Positions 8,851-16,891 of a stretch of 64,000 nucleotides of DNA are shown piece by piece (position 1 is the stretch's first letter; the number at the start of each line of letters is the position of its first letter). Below the pieces are notes generated by a model, which was not told where the DNA came from, searched no databases, and was given only the letters and a program-made list of their open reading frames with translations. The DNA is from Caryophanales bacterium UBA5603 (GTDB lineage: Bacteria > Bacillota_I > Bacilli_A > Izemoplasmatales > Hujiaoplasmataceae), in the NCBI GenBank assembly GCA_002424815.1, contig DILB01000027.1:21454-85453 (forward strand), given 5' to 3'. The position numbers and the translations under genes are program-made.

Positions 8851-9444
8851 ATGATGCAAATTATAGGACTAACAGGTGGTATCGGGTCTGGTAAATCAAC
8901 CATCAGTGAACTTTTTATTAAAAAAGGAATTCGAGTTATTGACGCGGACATTGTTTACAAAGAACTGTCCAAACCAGGGCAAATATTGTATAATGAAATT
9001 GTCAATGCCTTTGGTAATCAAATTCTTACGACGGCAGGAACGATAGATTTTCAAAAACTGGGTCATTGGGTTTTCCATGACCCTAGTGTTCGCGAAAAAT
9101 TAAATGCGATTACTCACCCTGTGGTAAAACGAGAAGTTTTATCAGAAGCGAGAGCTTTAAAAAACCAGAAATTAGCGGTTATTGTGGTTCCACTTTTATT
9201 TGAATCAAATTTCGAGACTTTTTGTGACAAAACAATTTGTGTTTACGTCGATTTACGAACACAAATATCTCGAGTCATGAGTAGAGACCATGTAAATCGT
9301 GATATGGCATTGCTAAAAATTTTGGCTCAAATGCCAATGAAAACGAAAGCAAATAAAGCCGATTATGTCATTGATAACTCATTTACTATGTCTGAAACCA
9401 TTCGACAATTCGAAGACATATTAATTGAGCTAAGGAGGGTTTAG
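8851..9444 (+). CDS. coaE: Dephospho-CoA kinase
   Basis: Last step of coenzyme A synthesis, phosphorylation of the ribose 3'-hydroxyl of dephospho-CoA. The P-loop GLTGGIGSGKST is at the N-terminus, a DADIVYKEL segment follows, and VPLLFES and a C-terminal YVIDNS motif are present. The length of 197 residues is normal. Two ATG codons are adjacent (8851 and 8854); the purine-rich AGGGA at 8843-8847 is better spaced for the second. The coaE position behind mutM is conserved in Bacilli and links the window's CoA genes (panT, coaX, coaE). Confidence 0.95.
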   Translation: MMQIIGLTGGIGSGKSTISELFIKKGIRVIDADIVYKELSKPGQILYNEIVNAFGNQILTTAGTIDFQKLGHWVFHDPSVREKLNAITHPVVKREVLSEARALKNQKLAVIVVPLLFESNFETFCDKTICVYVDLRTQISRVMSRDHVNRDMALLKILAQMPMKTKANKADYVIDNSFTMSETIRQFEDILIELRRV

Positions 9445-9445
9445 G

Positions 9446-9811
9446 ATGTCCATTGCTAGTTTTTTCTCACCAAGCGCAGAAACCAGAGAACTTCATGCAA
9501 TTACTGAATTAAGAACAAGATATTACCGTAACAATTTTAAGGAATGTTTAAAGGTTGTTCAGTCATTAGCAGAGACCAAAAATATGGATGTACGCGATGT
9601 TAATGAACATCATGGTGAGATCTATTTATTAGGAAATGGTTTTGATGCAATTTTGACAGTTACACAATTATCTCCGATTGAAACCGGAATTGATATTAAA
9701 ATCAATTTATTTAGTTTTGTTGGGTTAGGAAGACCCAATAAAAGAATCATTGAATTTTATAAATATTTTGATCAATTTTTGAAATTTAAAGGCATAGCCT
9801 TGCACCCATAG
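9446..9811 (+). CDS. Uncharacterised 121-residue protein
   Basis: I do not recognise this family. The AGGAGG site at 9434-9439 is well placed and the gene sits tightly between coaE (one base) and dnaB (nine bases), so it is certainly translated in the replication/CoA operon. It has no signal peptide and no clear membrane segment. Residues 1-50 look helical and charged; residues 55-100 look like beta strands (EIYLLGNGFDAILTVTQL, then IDIKINLF); a short helix YKYFDQFLKFKG closes the chain. In Bacillus the gene before dnaB is nrdR, but this protein lacks the zinc-ribbon cysteines of NrdR. A role near replication initiation is only a guess from position. Confidence 0.8.
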   Translation: MSIASFFSPSAETRELHAITELRTRYYRNNFKECLKVVQSLAETKNMDVRDVNEHHGEIYLLGNGFDAILTVTQLSPIETGIDIKINLFSFVGLGRPNKRIIEFYKYFDQFLKFKGIALHP

Positions 9812-9820
9812 GAGTATAGA

Positions 9821-11062
9821 TTGGACAAAATTAGACGTAATGATCAATTTTATGTATATGCAAAAGCAGCTATCGACACAGCAGATTACCAAGTGTTGTC
9901 TGTTTTCTATTTGCCGGTTATTGGTCCACAAGCTTTTGCGCTTTTTTCGTTGTTATGCAATTTGATGAATCGTCAGACATTAACCAGCGAACGTTATTTA
10001 CATGGTGATTTAGAAAGTCTAATGAATCTTAAATTAACATCACTTGAAACTGCTAGACATCAATTAGAAGCGATTGGATTGCTCAACGTCTATTTTTATA
10101 GCGATTGTTTTTCATATGAAATCAAGAAGCCGATGTCTCCTTCTGCATTCATTAACGATGGTATCCTCGGTCAATACTTATTAGCAGCAGTCACAGAATC
10201 GCGTTTTCAAAAATTACTTCAATTTTTTAAATTGCCTAAAGTAGACAAAACTGGATTTATAAACGTTACCAAAAGTTTTGAGGATGTTTTTCCATCCATT
10301 ACAATTTCCAATTATCAAAGTGTCAGTGGCTTAATTGATTCGAGTGTAGCAGTTCCGATTAATATTAAAAAATCGGATTTTGATTTTCGACTTTTTACAG
10401 AAAGTATTCCAGGTCCTTTCCTTGACAAAAGTCAGTTGACCGAAGAAGTTAAAAATAAGATTCGTAACTTATCATATGTCTACGGTATCGATGAAATTGC
10501 AATGAAAGATATTTTTTTAAAGGCTACCAATCCTCAACTTGAAGTTGATATTATTAAATTATCTAGATACGCTCGAGATGCTTATAAACAAAAAACACAA
10601 ATTGAAAAACAAACTGATGAAATAAATTTATCCAGTAACGAAAACGCACAGGAAGGTATAAAAGACCCTGCAACTTATTTTTCTTCAATCTCTCCAAAAA
10701 AATTGCTTTCGGACTTATCTGGGGGAATGGTTTCATCCGCTGATTTAAGAATTATTGAAAGACTGATTGATGAAGTGAAACTTGACAGAGGTGTCGTCAA
10801 TGTCTTAGTCGCTTACACAGTAAAAAATAAAGACGGAGTTATGCCCTCCTTTGATTATTTTGAAAAAGTTGGAATGAGTTGGCTTCGTAATCAAATAACT
10901 TCTGTCGAAAGCGCTCTAGATTATGTTAAACATCTGAATCGTGAGAATGGCAAACATCAAGATTCTAGTTCTTCGAAAAAAGCTTATTCAAAGAATAAAT
11001 ACAGCGATAAACCGGAAGTTAAAATTGATTGGCTAGAGAGTTATATTAAGTCTATAGAGTAG
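9821..11062 (+). CDS. dnaB: Replication initiation and membrane attachment protein DnaB (DnaB/DnaD family)
   Basis: Firmicute DnaB works with DnaD and DnaI to load the replicative helicase at oriC. It is not the helicase. The N-terminal winged-helix part (about 1-150) begins with a RRNDQFYVYAKAAID segment. The C-terminal DDBH2-like region (about 290-380) includes PKKLLSDLSGG, AYTVKNKDGVMPSFDYFEKVGMSW and a terminal charged tail. Translation starts at TTG (9821) behind GGAGTATAGA; no better ATG exists. With 413 residues it is slightly shorter than the Bacillus protein. dnaI follows directly, and dnaD is encoded at 40.0 kb. Confidence 0.9.
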   Translation: MDKIRRNDQFYVYAKAAIDTADYQVLSVFYLPVIGPQAFALFSLLCNLMNRQTLTSERYLHGDLESLMNLKLTSLETARHQLEAIGLLNVYFYSDCFSYEIKKPMSPSAFINDGILGQYLLAAVTESRFQKLLQFFKLPKVDKTGFINVTKSFEDVFPSITISNYQSVSGLIDSSVAVPINIKKSDFDFRLFTESIPGPFLDKSQLTEEVKNKIRNLSYVYGIDEIAMKDIFLKATNPQLEVDIIKLSRYARDAYKQKTQIEKQTDEINLSSNENAQEGIKDPATYFSSISPKKLLSDLSGGMVSSADLRIIERLIDEVKLDRGVVNVLVAYTVKNKDGVMPSFDYFEKVGMSWLRNQITSVESALDYVKHLNRENGKHQDSSSSKKAYSKNKYSDKPEVKIDWLESYIKSIE

Positions 11063-11071
11063 GTGATTGTC

Positions 11072-11968
11072 TTGAAAAAAATTGATAACTATCTTCAAAA
11101 TTTTAATTCAAAAGGAAATCCTGACGAAGCCATTGACAAGTTGCTCGAGGATCCTATCATAAGACGTTTTGCAATGGTAAATGATCTTAAACACGAAACG
11201 ATTGTGGACGGAATCAATAATTTAATGACTTTTCAAGAAGGAAAACGGATTTGTGAAGATTGTCATGGACTCTATGAATGTAAGCTTGTACATATTGGAA
11301 TGACGCCGCATTTATCGATGTATAACAACGATATTTGCTTGGATTATTCTCCTTGTAAATATAATACTAATGATGTCAGTAAATCTAAAATAAATGCATA
11401 TTATGTTCCAAAAAAGGTCTTTAATGCTGATTTAAGTGATTACGATATGATTGGTGATTCTCGTAAGATAATCCATAATTATATCATGGAATTTTTGAAT
11501 AAGTATTCCCCTAAAAATCCTATGAAAGGGATGTATCTCTCAGGACCTTACGGTAATGGAAAAACCTATATTTTAGCAGCTTTAGCCAATGAAATTGCAA
11601 AAAAAGGGTATAAAGTTACCTTTGTTTACTATCCGGACTTGGTTAGAGAATTAAAATCATCTATAGGCTCTGGTTTGCTTGAAGAAAAAATCTTGGAACT
11701 GAAGACGACCGAAGTACTTATATTGGATGATATCGCCGGAGAAAGCAATACAGCTTTTATCCGAGATGAAGTTTTAGGACCAATTTTGCAGCATCGAGTA
11801 TTAGATGAACTTCCGACCTTCTTTTCATCTAATTTAAAAATGAAATCATTAATTGATGCAATGGCATTAACAAAGGAAAGCGCCGAACAGGCAAAAGCCG
11901 TTAGGGTTTTCGAAAGAGTTAGAGCACTTGCAAAGGAATTTGAACTTCTCGAAAAACCCGTACGATAG
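11072..11968 (+). CDS. dnaI: Primosomal protein DnaI, helicase loader
   Basis: An AAA+ ATPase that loads the replicative helicase. The N-terminal regulatory domain contains a cysteine cluster (about residues 66-93, CEDCHGLYEC ... C ... C) that matches the zinc-binding domain of DnaI. The Walker A motif GPYGNGKTY lies near residue 160 and Walker B VLILDDI near 215, followed by a sensor-type SNLKMKSL segment. The TTG at 11072 is preferred over the GTG at 11063 because AGGTGA at 11061-11066 is correctly spaced for it. The coding region starts nine bases after the dnaB stop. The gene is followed by the thrS promoter. Confidence 0.93.
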   Translation: MKKIDNYLQNFNSKGNPDEAIDKLLEDPIIRRFAMVNDLKHETIVDGINNLMTFQEGKRICEDCHGLYECKLVHIGMTPHLSMYNNDICLDYSPCKYNTNDVSKSKINAYYVPKKVFNADLSDYDMIGDSRKIIHNYIMEFLNKYSPKNPMKGMYLSGPYGNGKTYILAALANEIAKKGYKVTFVYYPDLVRELKSSIGSGLLEEKILELKTTEVLILDDIAGESNTAFIRDEVLGPILQHRVLDELPTFFSSNLKMKSLIDAMALTKESAEQAKAVRVFERVRALAKEFELLEKPVR

Positions 11969-11970
11969 AC

Positions 11971-11998
11971 TTGACAATCTAGTAATTTCGTTTATAAT
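11971..11998 (+). promoter_or_regulatory. Promoter of thrS
   Basis: TTGACA (11971-11976) and TATAAT (11993-11998) are both perfect consensus boxes, with a spacer of 16 bases. They begin three bases after the dnaI stop codon and drive the T-box leader. Confidence 0.85.
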
Positions 11999-12004
11999 TA
12001 TAAC

Positions 12005-12232
12005 TATCATAAATACATTGACGAGAACATGATTCTTCGAAATTTCATTCTAGCGACGATGGAACGGTGCAAGCCATTGATGAATATTGATGAATTACCA
12101 TCTCTGAGTTGACCTTTGAAAAGGTTCCGTTTTCCAGCGTTAATGGATTGAGTGTCGAATTCGTTCGAAACAAAGGTGGTACCACGGTTATTATTTAGTC
12201 GTCCTTGCACAGGGCGACTTTTTTTATTTTAT
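12005..12232 (+). promoter_or_regulatory. T-box riboswitch, threonine-specific, upstream of thrS
   Basis: The leader has the invariant T-box sequence AAAGGTGGTACCACGG at 12172-12187, which pairs with the acceptor end of uncharged tRNA. The specifier loop region reads GAATTACCATC, placing the threonine codon ACC at 12097-12099. Downstream the terminator stem AGTCGTCCT (12197-12205) pairs with AGGGCGACT (12211-12219) around TGCAC and is followed by seven T. When tRNA-Thr is uncharged it stabilises the antiterminator and thrS is transcribed. The codon, the core motif and the gene downstream all agree. Confidence 0.95.
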
Positions 12233-12247
12233 AGGAGGATTATTAAT

Positions 12248-14152
12248 ATGATTAAAATTAAATTCATGGATGGCTCAATAAAAGAATACCAGAAGGGTAT
12301 TTTACCAGTTGAAATTGCTGAATCAATTTCACCATCACTTAAAAAACGATGCATTGCTGCAAAACTTGATGATGTCATTATCGATTTAAATCGTCCAGTC
12401 ATGCAGGATTCAAGCCTTATTTTTCTGACAGAAGATGATCCGGAATCTATAGAAGTTCTGAGACACAGTTCCGCTCACTTAATGGCCGAAGCGGTAAAAA
12501 CGCTCTATCCTCACGCTAAATTTGGTGTTGGTCCGGCCATTGAAGAAGGTTTTTATTATGACATTGATCTCGGTGATGATGTATTAACGGAATCCGATTT
12601 AACAACGATTGAAAAAATGATGAATAAATTGGCTGCTAAAAATCTTCCGCTTGAACGTCTTGAAGTTTCTAGGGCAGAAGCCTTGGATTTTTTTAAGGAT
12701 GATCCCTATAAAGTTGAACTAATTCAATCTCTTCCAGAAAATGAAGTCATTTCAATATATTCACAAGGTGTTTTTGCGGATTTATGCAGAGGACCTCATT
12801 TGCCATCTACTAAGTGGATTAAATACTTTAAACTGTTATCTTTAGCTGGAGCTTACTGGCGTGGTGATTCAAAAAACAAGCAATTAACACGAGTATATGG
12901 AACAAGTTTTTTTACTGAGCAATCGTTGAAAGACTATTTAAATAATTTAGAAGAACGCAAAAAAAGAGATCATCGTAAGCTAGGAAAAGAATTGGATCTT
13001 TTCATGTTAAGCGAATATGGACCAGGCTTTCCGTTTTGGCTTCCAAACGGTATGATTTTGCGACGCGAACTTGAAAATTTCTGGTACAAAGTACATACTA
13101 AAGAAGGCTATAAATTAATACAAACGCCGATTATGCTAAATAAAGACCTTTGGGTCGTTTCTGGGCATTGGATGAATTATCGAGAGAATATGTATATTTC
13201 GGAAATCGATGATCAAGAATTTGCTATCAAGCCGATGAATTGTCCCGGTGGAATGCTTGTATACAAAAGAGATATTCATTCATATAAAGATTTTCCACTA
13301 AAAGTTGGAGAACTTGGACTTGTTCATCGACACGAAGCCAGTGGTGCCTTGAACGGGTTATTTCGAGTTCGAAACTTTACACAAGATGATGCCCATATTT
13401 TCATGACAGAAGATATGATTGTTACAGAAATTAAATCATTGGTTCGACTATTTGAATACATGTATTCAGTCTTTAACCTCTCCTACCATATTGAACTTTC
13501 TACGCGTCCACTTGAAAAATTCATAGGTGAGATTGCTACTTGGGATAAAGCTGAAAAGGCATTAGCCGATGCACTCGATAGCATGGGAAAACCCTATAAA
13601 ATTAATGCAGGGGACGGTGCTTTTTACGGACCAAAACTTGATTTTAAGTTGCGAGATTCGATGAATAGAATTTGGCAATGTGGAACAATTCAACTCGATA
13701 TGAATCTTCCTGAACGATTCGACTTAACCTATATTGATCATAATGGTGAAAAGAAACGTCCCGTGATGCTTCATCGTGCATTATTCGGATCTATTGAACG
13801 GTTTATCGGCATTTTAATTGAACATTATGCTGGAGCATTTCCAACTTGGTTAGCACCTGTTCAAATCAAACTTATTCCAGTTAATAATGAATTTCATATG
13901 GAATATTCTAAAAAATTAGCTACCCAATTAATGAATCTTGATTTGCGTGTTGAAACGGATTATCGAGAAGAAAAACTGGGATATAAAATTCGAGAAGCAC
14001 AAACAAAGAAAATCCCCTATCAATTAGTACTTGGAGATAAAGAGGTTGCTGAAAATCTTGTAACTTATCGCCGATACGGGAATCAGGAACAAGTAACAAT
14101 TTCAATCAATGATTTTATAACGATGATTAAAACGGAAATTGAAAATAAATAG
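12248..14152 (+). CDS. thrS: Threonine--tRNA ligase
   Basis: A class II synthetase of 634 residues with the full bacterial domain set: TGS domain (about 1-62), the second-additional editing domain with its HSSAHLMAEA metal motif (from about 75), the catalytic domain with motif 2 (FRVRNFTQDDAHIF) and the zinc-ligand region KPMNCPGG, and the C-terminal anticodon-binding domain. The ATG at 12248 lies behind GGAGGATTATTA and gives the usual MIKIKFMDGS start; the longer frame upstream is T-box leader. Expression is controlled by the preceding threonine T-box. Confidence 0.97.
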   Translation: MIKIKFMDGSIKEYQKGILPVEIAESISPSLKKRCIAAKLDDVIIDLNRPVMQDSSLIFLTEDDPESIEVLRHSSAHLMAEAVKTLYPHAKFGVGPAIEEGFYYDIDLGDDVLTESDLTTIEKMMNKLAAKNLPLERLEVSRAEALDFFKDDPYKVELIQSLPENEVISIYSQGVFADLCRGPHLPSTKWIKYFKLLSLAGAYWRGDSKNKQLTRVYGTSFFTEQSLKDYLNNLEERKKRDHRKLGKELDLFMLSEYGPGFPFWLPNGMILRRELENFWYKVHTKEGYKLIQTPIMLNKDLWVVSGHWMNYRENMYISEIDDQEFAIKPMNCPGGMLVYKRDIHSYKDFPLKVGELGLVHRHEASGALNGLFRVRNFTQDDAHIFMTEDMIVTEIKSLVRLFEYMYSVFNLSYHIELSTRPLEKFIGEIATWDKAEKALADALDSMGKPYKINAGDGAFYGPKLDFKLRDSMNRIWQCGTIQLDMNLPERFDLTYIDHNGEKKRPVMLHRALFGSIERFIGILIEHYAGAFPTWLAPVQIKLIPVNNEFHMEYSKKLATQLMNLDLRVETDYREEKLGYKIREAQTKKIPYQLVLGDKEVAENLVTYRRYGNQEQVTISINDFITMIKTEIENK

Positions 14153-14153
14153 T

Positions 14154-14187
14154 AATAAGGACACTCGAAGATGAGAGTGTCCTTATT
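14154..14187. terminator. Bidirectional terminator between thrS and rqcH
   Basis: AATAAGGACACTC (14154-14166) pairs perfectly over 13 bases with GAGTGTCCTTATT (14175-14187) around an eight-base loop. T-rich sequence follows on the plus strand, and the thrS and rqcH genes converge here. Confidence 0.9.
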
Positions 14188-15856
14188 ATTTTCTGTATTT
14201 TAGTAATTTAATTAACTCTTTTGATGGATCGATATAAATCGTTTTTTGGTGAGAATAAGTGACAAATGAACCTTTATTTCCAGGTATTTTTTTGACATAT
14301 TTTAACAATGTATAATCAACTGGCACACTTGAAGACTCTTTTGCTTTTGAGTTATAAGCAGCTAGATTTGCAGCCGCTCGAATTTCAAATTCATTCAATG
14401 GTTCTATTTTTCTTACCAAGACATGGCTCCCAGGCATATCTTTAACATGAAACCACATTTCATTATATTTCCCTAGATGATGAGTCAAATATTCATTTTG
14501 CAGGTTGTTTTTTCCAACGAGAATTTCTACTTCATCTGGTGTAATATAGGTATCATAATTCGGGATTAATTTTTTATGTTTAATTGGTTTTTCATGAAGA
14601 TACTTGTTGGTTTTTAATTCTTCAATGATCTCATTTAAATCATTTAATGACGCAGTTTCGATTTGAAGTAACAATAATTCAAAGTAACTAATTTCACCTT
14701 CAGTAATAGTGATTTGGGTTTTTAGATGATTGACAGACGTTTTAATCTTTTTATATTTACGATAGTAAGATTGTGCATTTTCAATGGGCGTCAGCATCCG
14801 ATCTAATAAGATTGATTCTTTGTTTCCATTCATGTAATTAATGACTTCAAATTCATTTTGACCTTTCTGTAAAAGATGTTGATTCGCAATAATTAGGTCT
14901 CCTTTGTTTCGATATTCCTCAGCGTTAAAGGCCTTATCAAGTTCGCGAGTTAATTTTTCAAGCTTATCTTTATTTTTTTCGTGTTCACGCTTAATTAATT
15001 GATAAATATTTTTCGATACTTGTTTTGTACGTTCTAATTGACCGGAATCAAAATAAAGTTCATCCAATAATTTTGATAAACTCGGATAGTGTATTACTTC
15101 ATTATCAGAGAATATATTAAACCAGTAAAACTTTTTCTTACCTTTTACAATACTCAAAGAAGGGTCGATTAATGAGTTTAATAATTGGTTATACATATGA
15201 TCCATGGAGAAGGGTTGATTAATCGTTTTAAGTAGTACTGCATCGGCAAAAAGTGGAGAAAGACCTCTGACAGAATTAACCAAAGATTTCGAATCTGAAA
15301 CAGATTTTGATTCAAAAATATTCGATAATGATTGAATGTCATAGGGGTTAACTTTTCCATCTTCAGGCAATTGATAGGAAAAGCCTTTTAAAAATGTTCT
15401 TTGTTGTCCTTCAAATGGACTAACATGTTTAAATGAATCGATTATAATTCCTTCTTGGTCGATAATCGCTAGATTTGCATGTTTCCCCATTAATTCTATC
15501 ATGGCATAATAAGAGACTTTTACTCCAAAATCATTGCTGTTTTCAATCGATATTTTTATTATTCTATCGCCGTTAATAGCTTCTATTTTTTTGATAAGTC
15601 CATTTTCCAAATATTTTCTTAATAACATACAAAATCCCGAAGGAGTTTGTGGTTTATCGTAGTTATAATTCGTTAAATGAAGTCGAGCGATTGATGGGGA
15701 AAGTGAAAGATAAAGCGATTCGTTTTTTGATCCAGCTCGAACAATGAACAAAAAATCAGCCTTGGATAGCTGATATATTTTGTTAATTCTTCCCATTCCG
15801 ATAGATGAATTAAGTTCATATGCTAATTTGTTGATGAATAAACCGTCCATACTCAT
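14186..15856 (-). CDS. rqcH: Rqc2 homologue RqcH (NFACT / fibronectin-binding-like protein)
   Basis: Ribosome-associated quality-control factor. In Bacillus RqcH binds 50S subunits carrying stalled peptides and adds C-terminal alanine tails with tRNA-Ala. The NFACT-N domain begins with MDGLFINKLAYEL (about 3-200), a long coiled-coil middle region follows (about 265-430), and the NFACT-R domain near residue 450 has the signature HHLGKYNEMWFHVKDMPGSH. The length of 556 residues fits. It was formerly annotated as FbpA fibronectin-binding protein. The start codon has GGTGAT six bases upstream. In Bacillus the gene also precedes gmk, but there in the same orientation; here it is divergent. Confidence 0.93.
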   Translation of the reverse strand: MSMDGLFINKLAYELNSSIGMGRINKIYQLSKADFLFIVRAGSKNESLYLSLSPSIARLHLTNYNYDKPQTPSGFCMLLRKYLENGLIKKIEAINGDRIIKISIENSNDFGVKVSYYAMIELMGKHANLAIIDQEGIIIDSFKHVSPFEGQQRTFLKGFSYQLPEDGKVNPYDIQSLSNIFESKSVSDSKSLVNSVRGLSPLFADAVLLKTINQPFSMDHMYNQLLNSLIDPSLSIVKGKKKFYWFNIFSDNEVIHYPSLSKLLDELYFDSGQLERTKQVSKNIYQLIKREHEKNKDKLEKLTRELDKAFNAEEYRNKGDLIIANQHLLQKGQNEFEVINYMNGNKESILLDRMLTPIENAQSYYRKYKKIKTSVNHLKTQITITEGEISYFELLLLQIETASLNDLNEIIEELKTNKYLHEKPIKHKKLIPNYDTYITPDEVEILVGKNNLQNEYLTHHLGKYNEMWFHVKDMPGSHVLVRKIEPLNEFEIRAAANLAAYNSKAKESSSVPVDYTLLKYVKKIPGNKGSFVTYSHQKTIYIDPSKELIKLLKYRK

Positions 15857-15874
15857 GTATCTATCACCGAGGCT

Positions 15875-15880
15875 ATTATA
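15875..15880 (-). promoter_or_regulatory. -10 box of rqcH
   Basis: On the minus strand the sequence reads GTGATATAATAG, a perfect TATAAT about 20 bases before the rqcH ATG, with a TG-type extension. No strong -35 box is seen. Confidence 0.45.
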
Positions 15881-15913
15881 TCACATTTGAAAGCAAAATT
15901 TAATTTACTATTT

Positions 15914-15942
15914 TTGAAATCTGTGGTAATATATATCATAAT
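15914..15942 (+). promoter_or_regulatory. Promoter of gmk-rpoZ
   Basis: TTGAAA (15914-15919) and CATAAT (15937-15942) are separated by 17 bases. The gmk ribosome site GGGAGGA follows about 16 bases downstream. Confidence 0.55.
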
Positions 15943-15968
15943 ATATTTTTACTAACGGGAGGACCTTC

Positions 15969-16592
15969 ATGAAGCTCAATGAACGCGGTTTATTAGTCGT
16001 CATCAGCGGTCCGTCTGGAGTTGGAAAAGGGACGATCCGAAAAGCATTATTTGCCATGCCGGATAACAATTTTTGTTATTCTGTTTCAATGACGACTCGA
16101 AAAGCTCGCCAAGGCGAAAAAAATGGTGTTGATTATTTCTTTGTTTCCCGCGAAGAATTTGAAAACCATATCGCTAACGATGAGATGCTTGAGTATGCAG
16201 AATTCGTCGGTGAATATTATGGTACTCCAAAAAAATATATTGACAGTAAACTTGCTGAAGGCAAAGAAGTCATCATGGAAATCGAAGTTCAAGGGGCACT
16301 TCAAGTAAGAGAAAAAATGCCTGATTCAGTCTTCGTTTTCATCGTGCCTCCTTCAAAAAAGACTTTGATTGAAAGGCTTCAAAGTCGGGGCACAGAAAAT
16401 CCTGAAAGTATTCAAAAACGATTGGAAAAAGCTGAACGGGAATATCATTTGGCTTATAAATACGATTACATTGTTGTTAATGACGATGTATACAATGCTG
16501 CGGACCGCATTTATGCCATCATTCGGGCAGAACATGCGAAAACTGAGCGATCGATTCACAAATATTATAAACTCCTGGAGGGAAAAGAATAA
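15969..16592 (+). CDS. gmk: Guanylate kinase
   Basis: Phosphorylates GMP to GDP with ATP. The P-loop SGPSGVGKGTIRKAL lies at residues 13-27; the GMP-binding region SMTTRKARQGEKNGVDYFFV and the EFVGEYYGTPK segment follow. The length of 207 residues is usual. The stop overlaps the rpoZ ATG (TAATG), giving the conserved gmk-rpoZ pair of Firmicutes. Confidence 0.97.
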   Translation: MKLNERGLLVVISGPSGVGKGTIRKALFAMPDNNFCYSVSMTTRKARQGEKNGVDYFFVSREEFENHIANDEMLEYAEFVGEYYGTPKKYIDSKLAEGKEVIMEIEVQGALQVREKMPDSVFVFIVPPSKKTLIERLQSRGTENPESIQKRLEKAEREYHLAYKYDYIVVNDDVYNAADRIYAIIRAEHAKTERSIHKYYKLLEGKE

Positions 16593-16804
16593 TGGCAACA
16601 AAAAATACCGATGGCTTACGCTATCCATCAATTGATGATTTGCTTGAAGTCGTCGACTCAAAATACAAACTAGCCTATATTTCAGCAAAGCGAGCAAAAA
16701 TCATTAAACAAGATGGTTATTCATCTGTTGATAACAAATGTGTAAAACCTGTCGGACAAGCATTAGAAGAAATTTTGGCAGGAAAAGTAAAAGCTGAGTT
16801 TTAA
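16592..16804 (+). CDS. rpoZ: DNA-directed RNA polymerase subunit omega
   Basis: The smallest RNA polymerase subunit, assisting beta' assembly. The 70-residue protein has the family's IDDLLEVVDSKYKLAYISAKRAK helix, in which the chain binds beta', and the KPVGQALEEILAGK C-terminal helix. Its ATG overlaps the gmk stop by one base and GGAGGG sits in the gmk end. A terminator follows immediately. Confidence 0.95.
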   Translation: MATKNTDGLRYPSIDDLLEVVDSKYKLAYISAKRAKIIKQDGYSSVDNKCVKPVGQALEEILAGKVKAEF

Positions 16805-16830
16805 ACAGTCGGAAGACTGTTTTTCTTTTT
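16805..16830 (+). terminator. Terminator after rpoZ
   Basis: ACAGTC (16805-16810) and GACTGT (16815-16820) enclose a GGAA tetraloop and are followed by TTTTCTTTTT. Confidence 0.85.
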
Positions 16831-16855
16831 ATAATCTTTTTTTACTAATGAAATA

Positions 16856-16864
16856 TGCTATAAT
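16856..16864 (+). promoter_or_regulatory. Extended -10 promoter of polC
   Basis: TATGCTATAAT contains the perfect -10 box TATAAT (16859-16864) with a TGN extension. A clear -35 box is not seen, as expected for extended -10 promoters. Confidence 0.5.
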
Positions 16865-16891
16865 TAATGTTACATATAAGGGGTGATCGAG

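Noticed and set aside
16353..16697. 114-codon minus-strand frame opposite gmk-rpoZ
   Set aside because: It overlaps two well-supported genes and encodes no recognisable motif.
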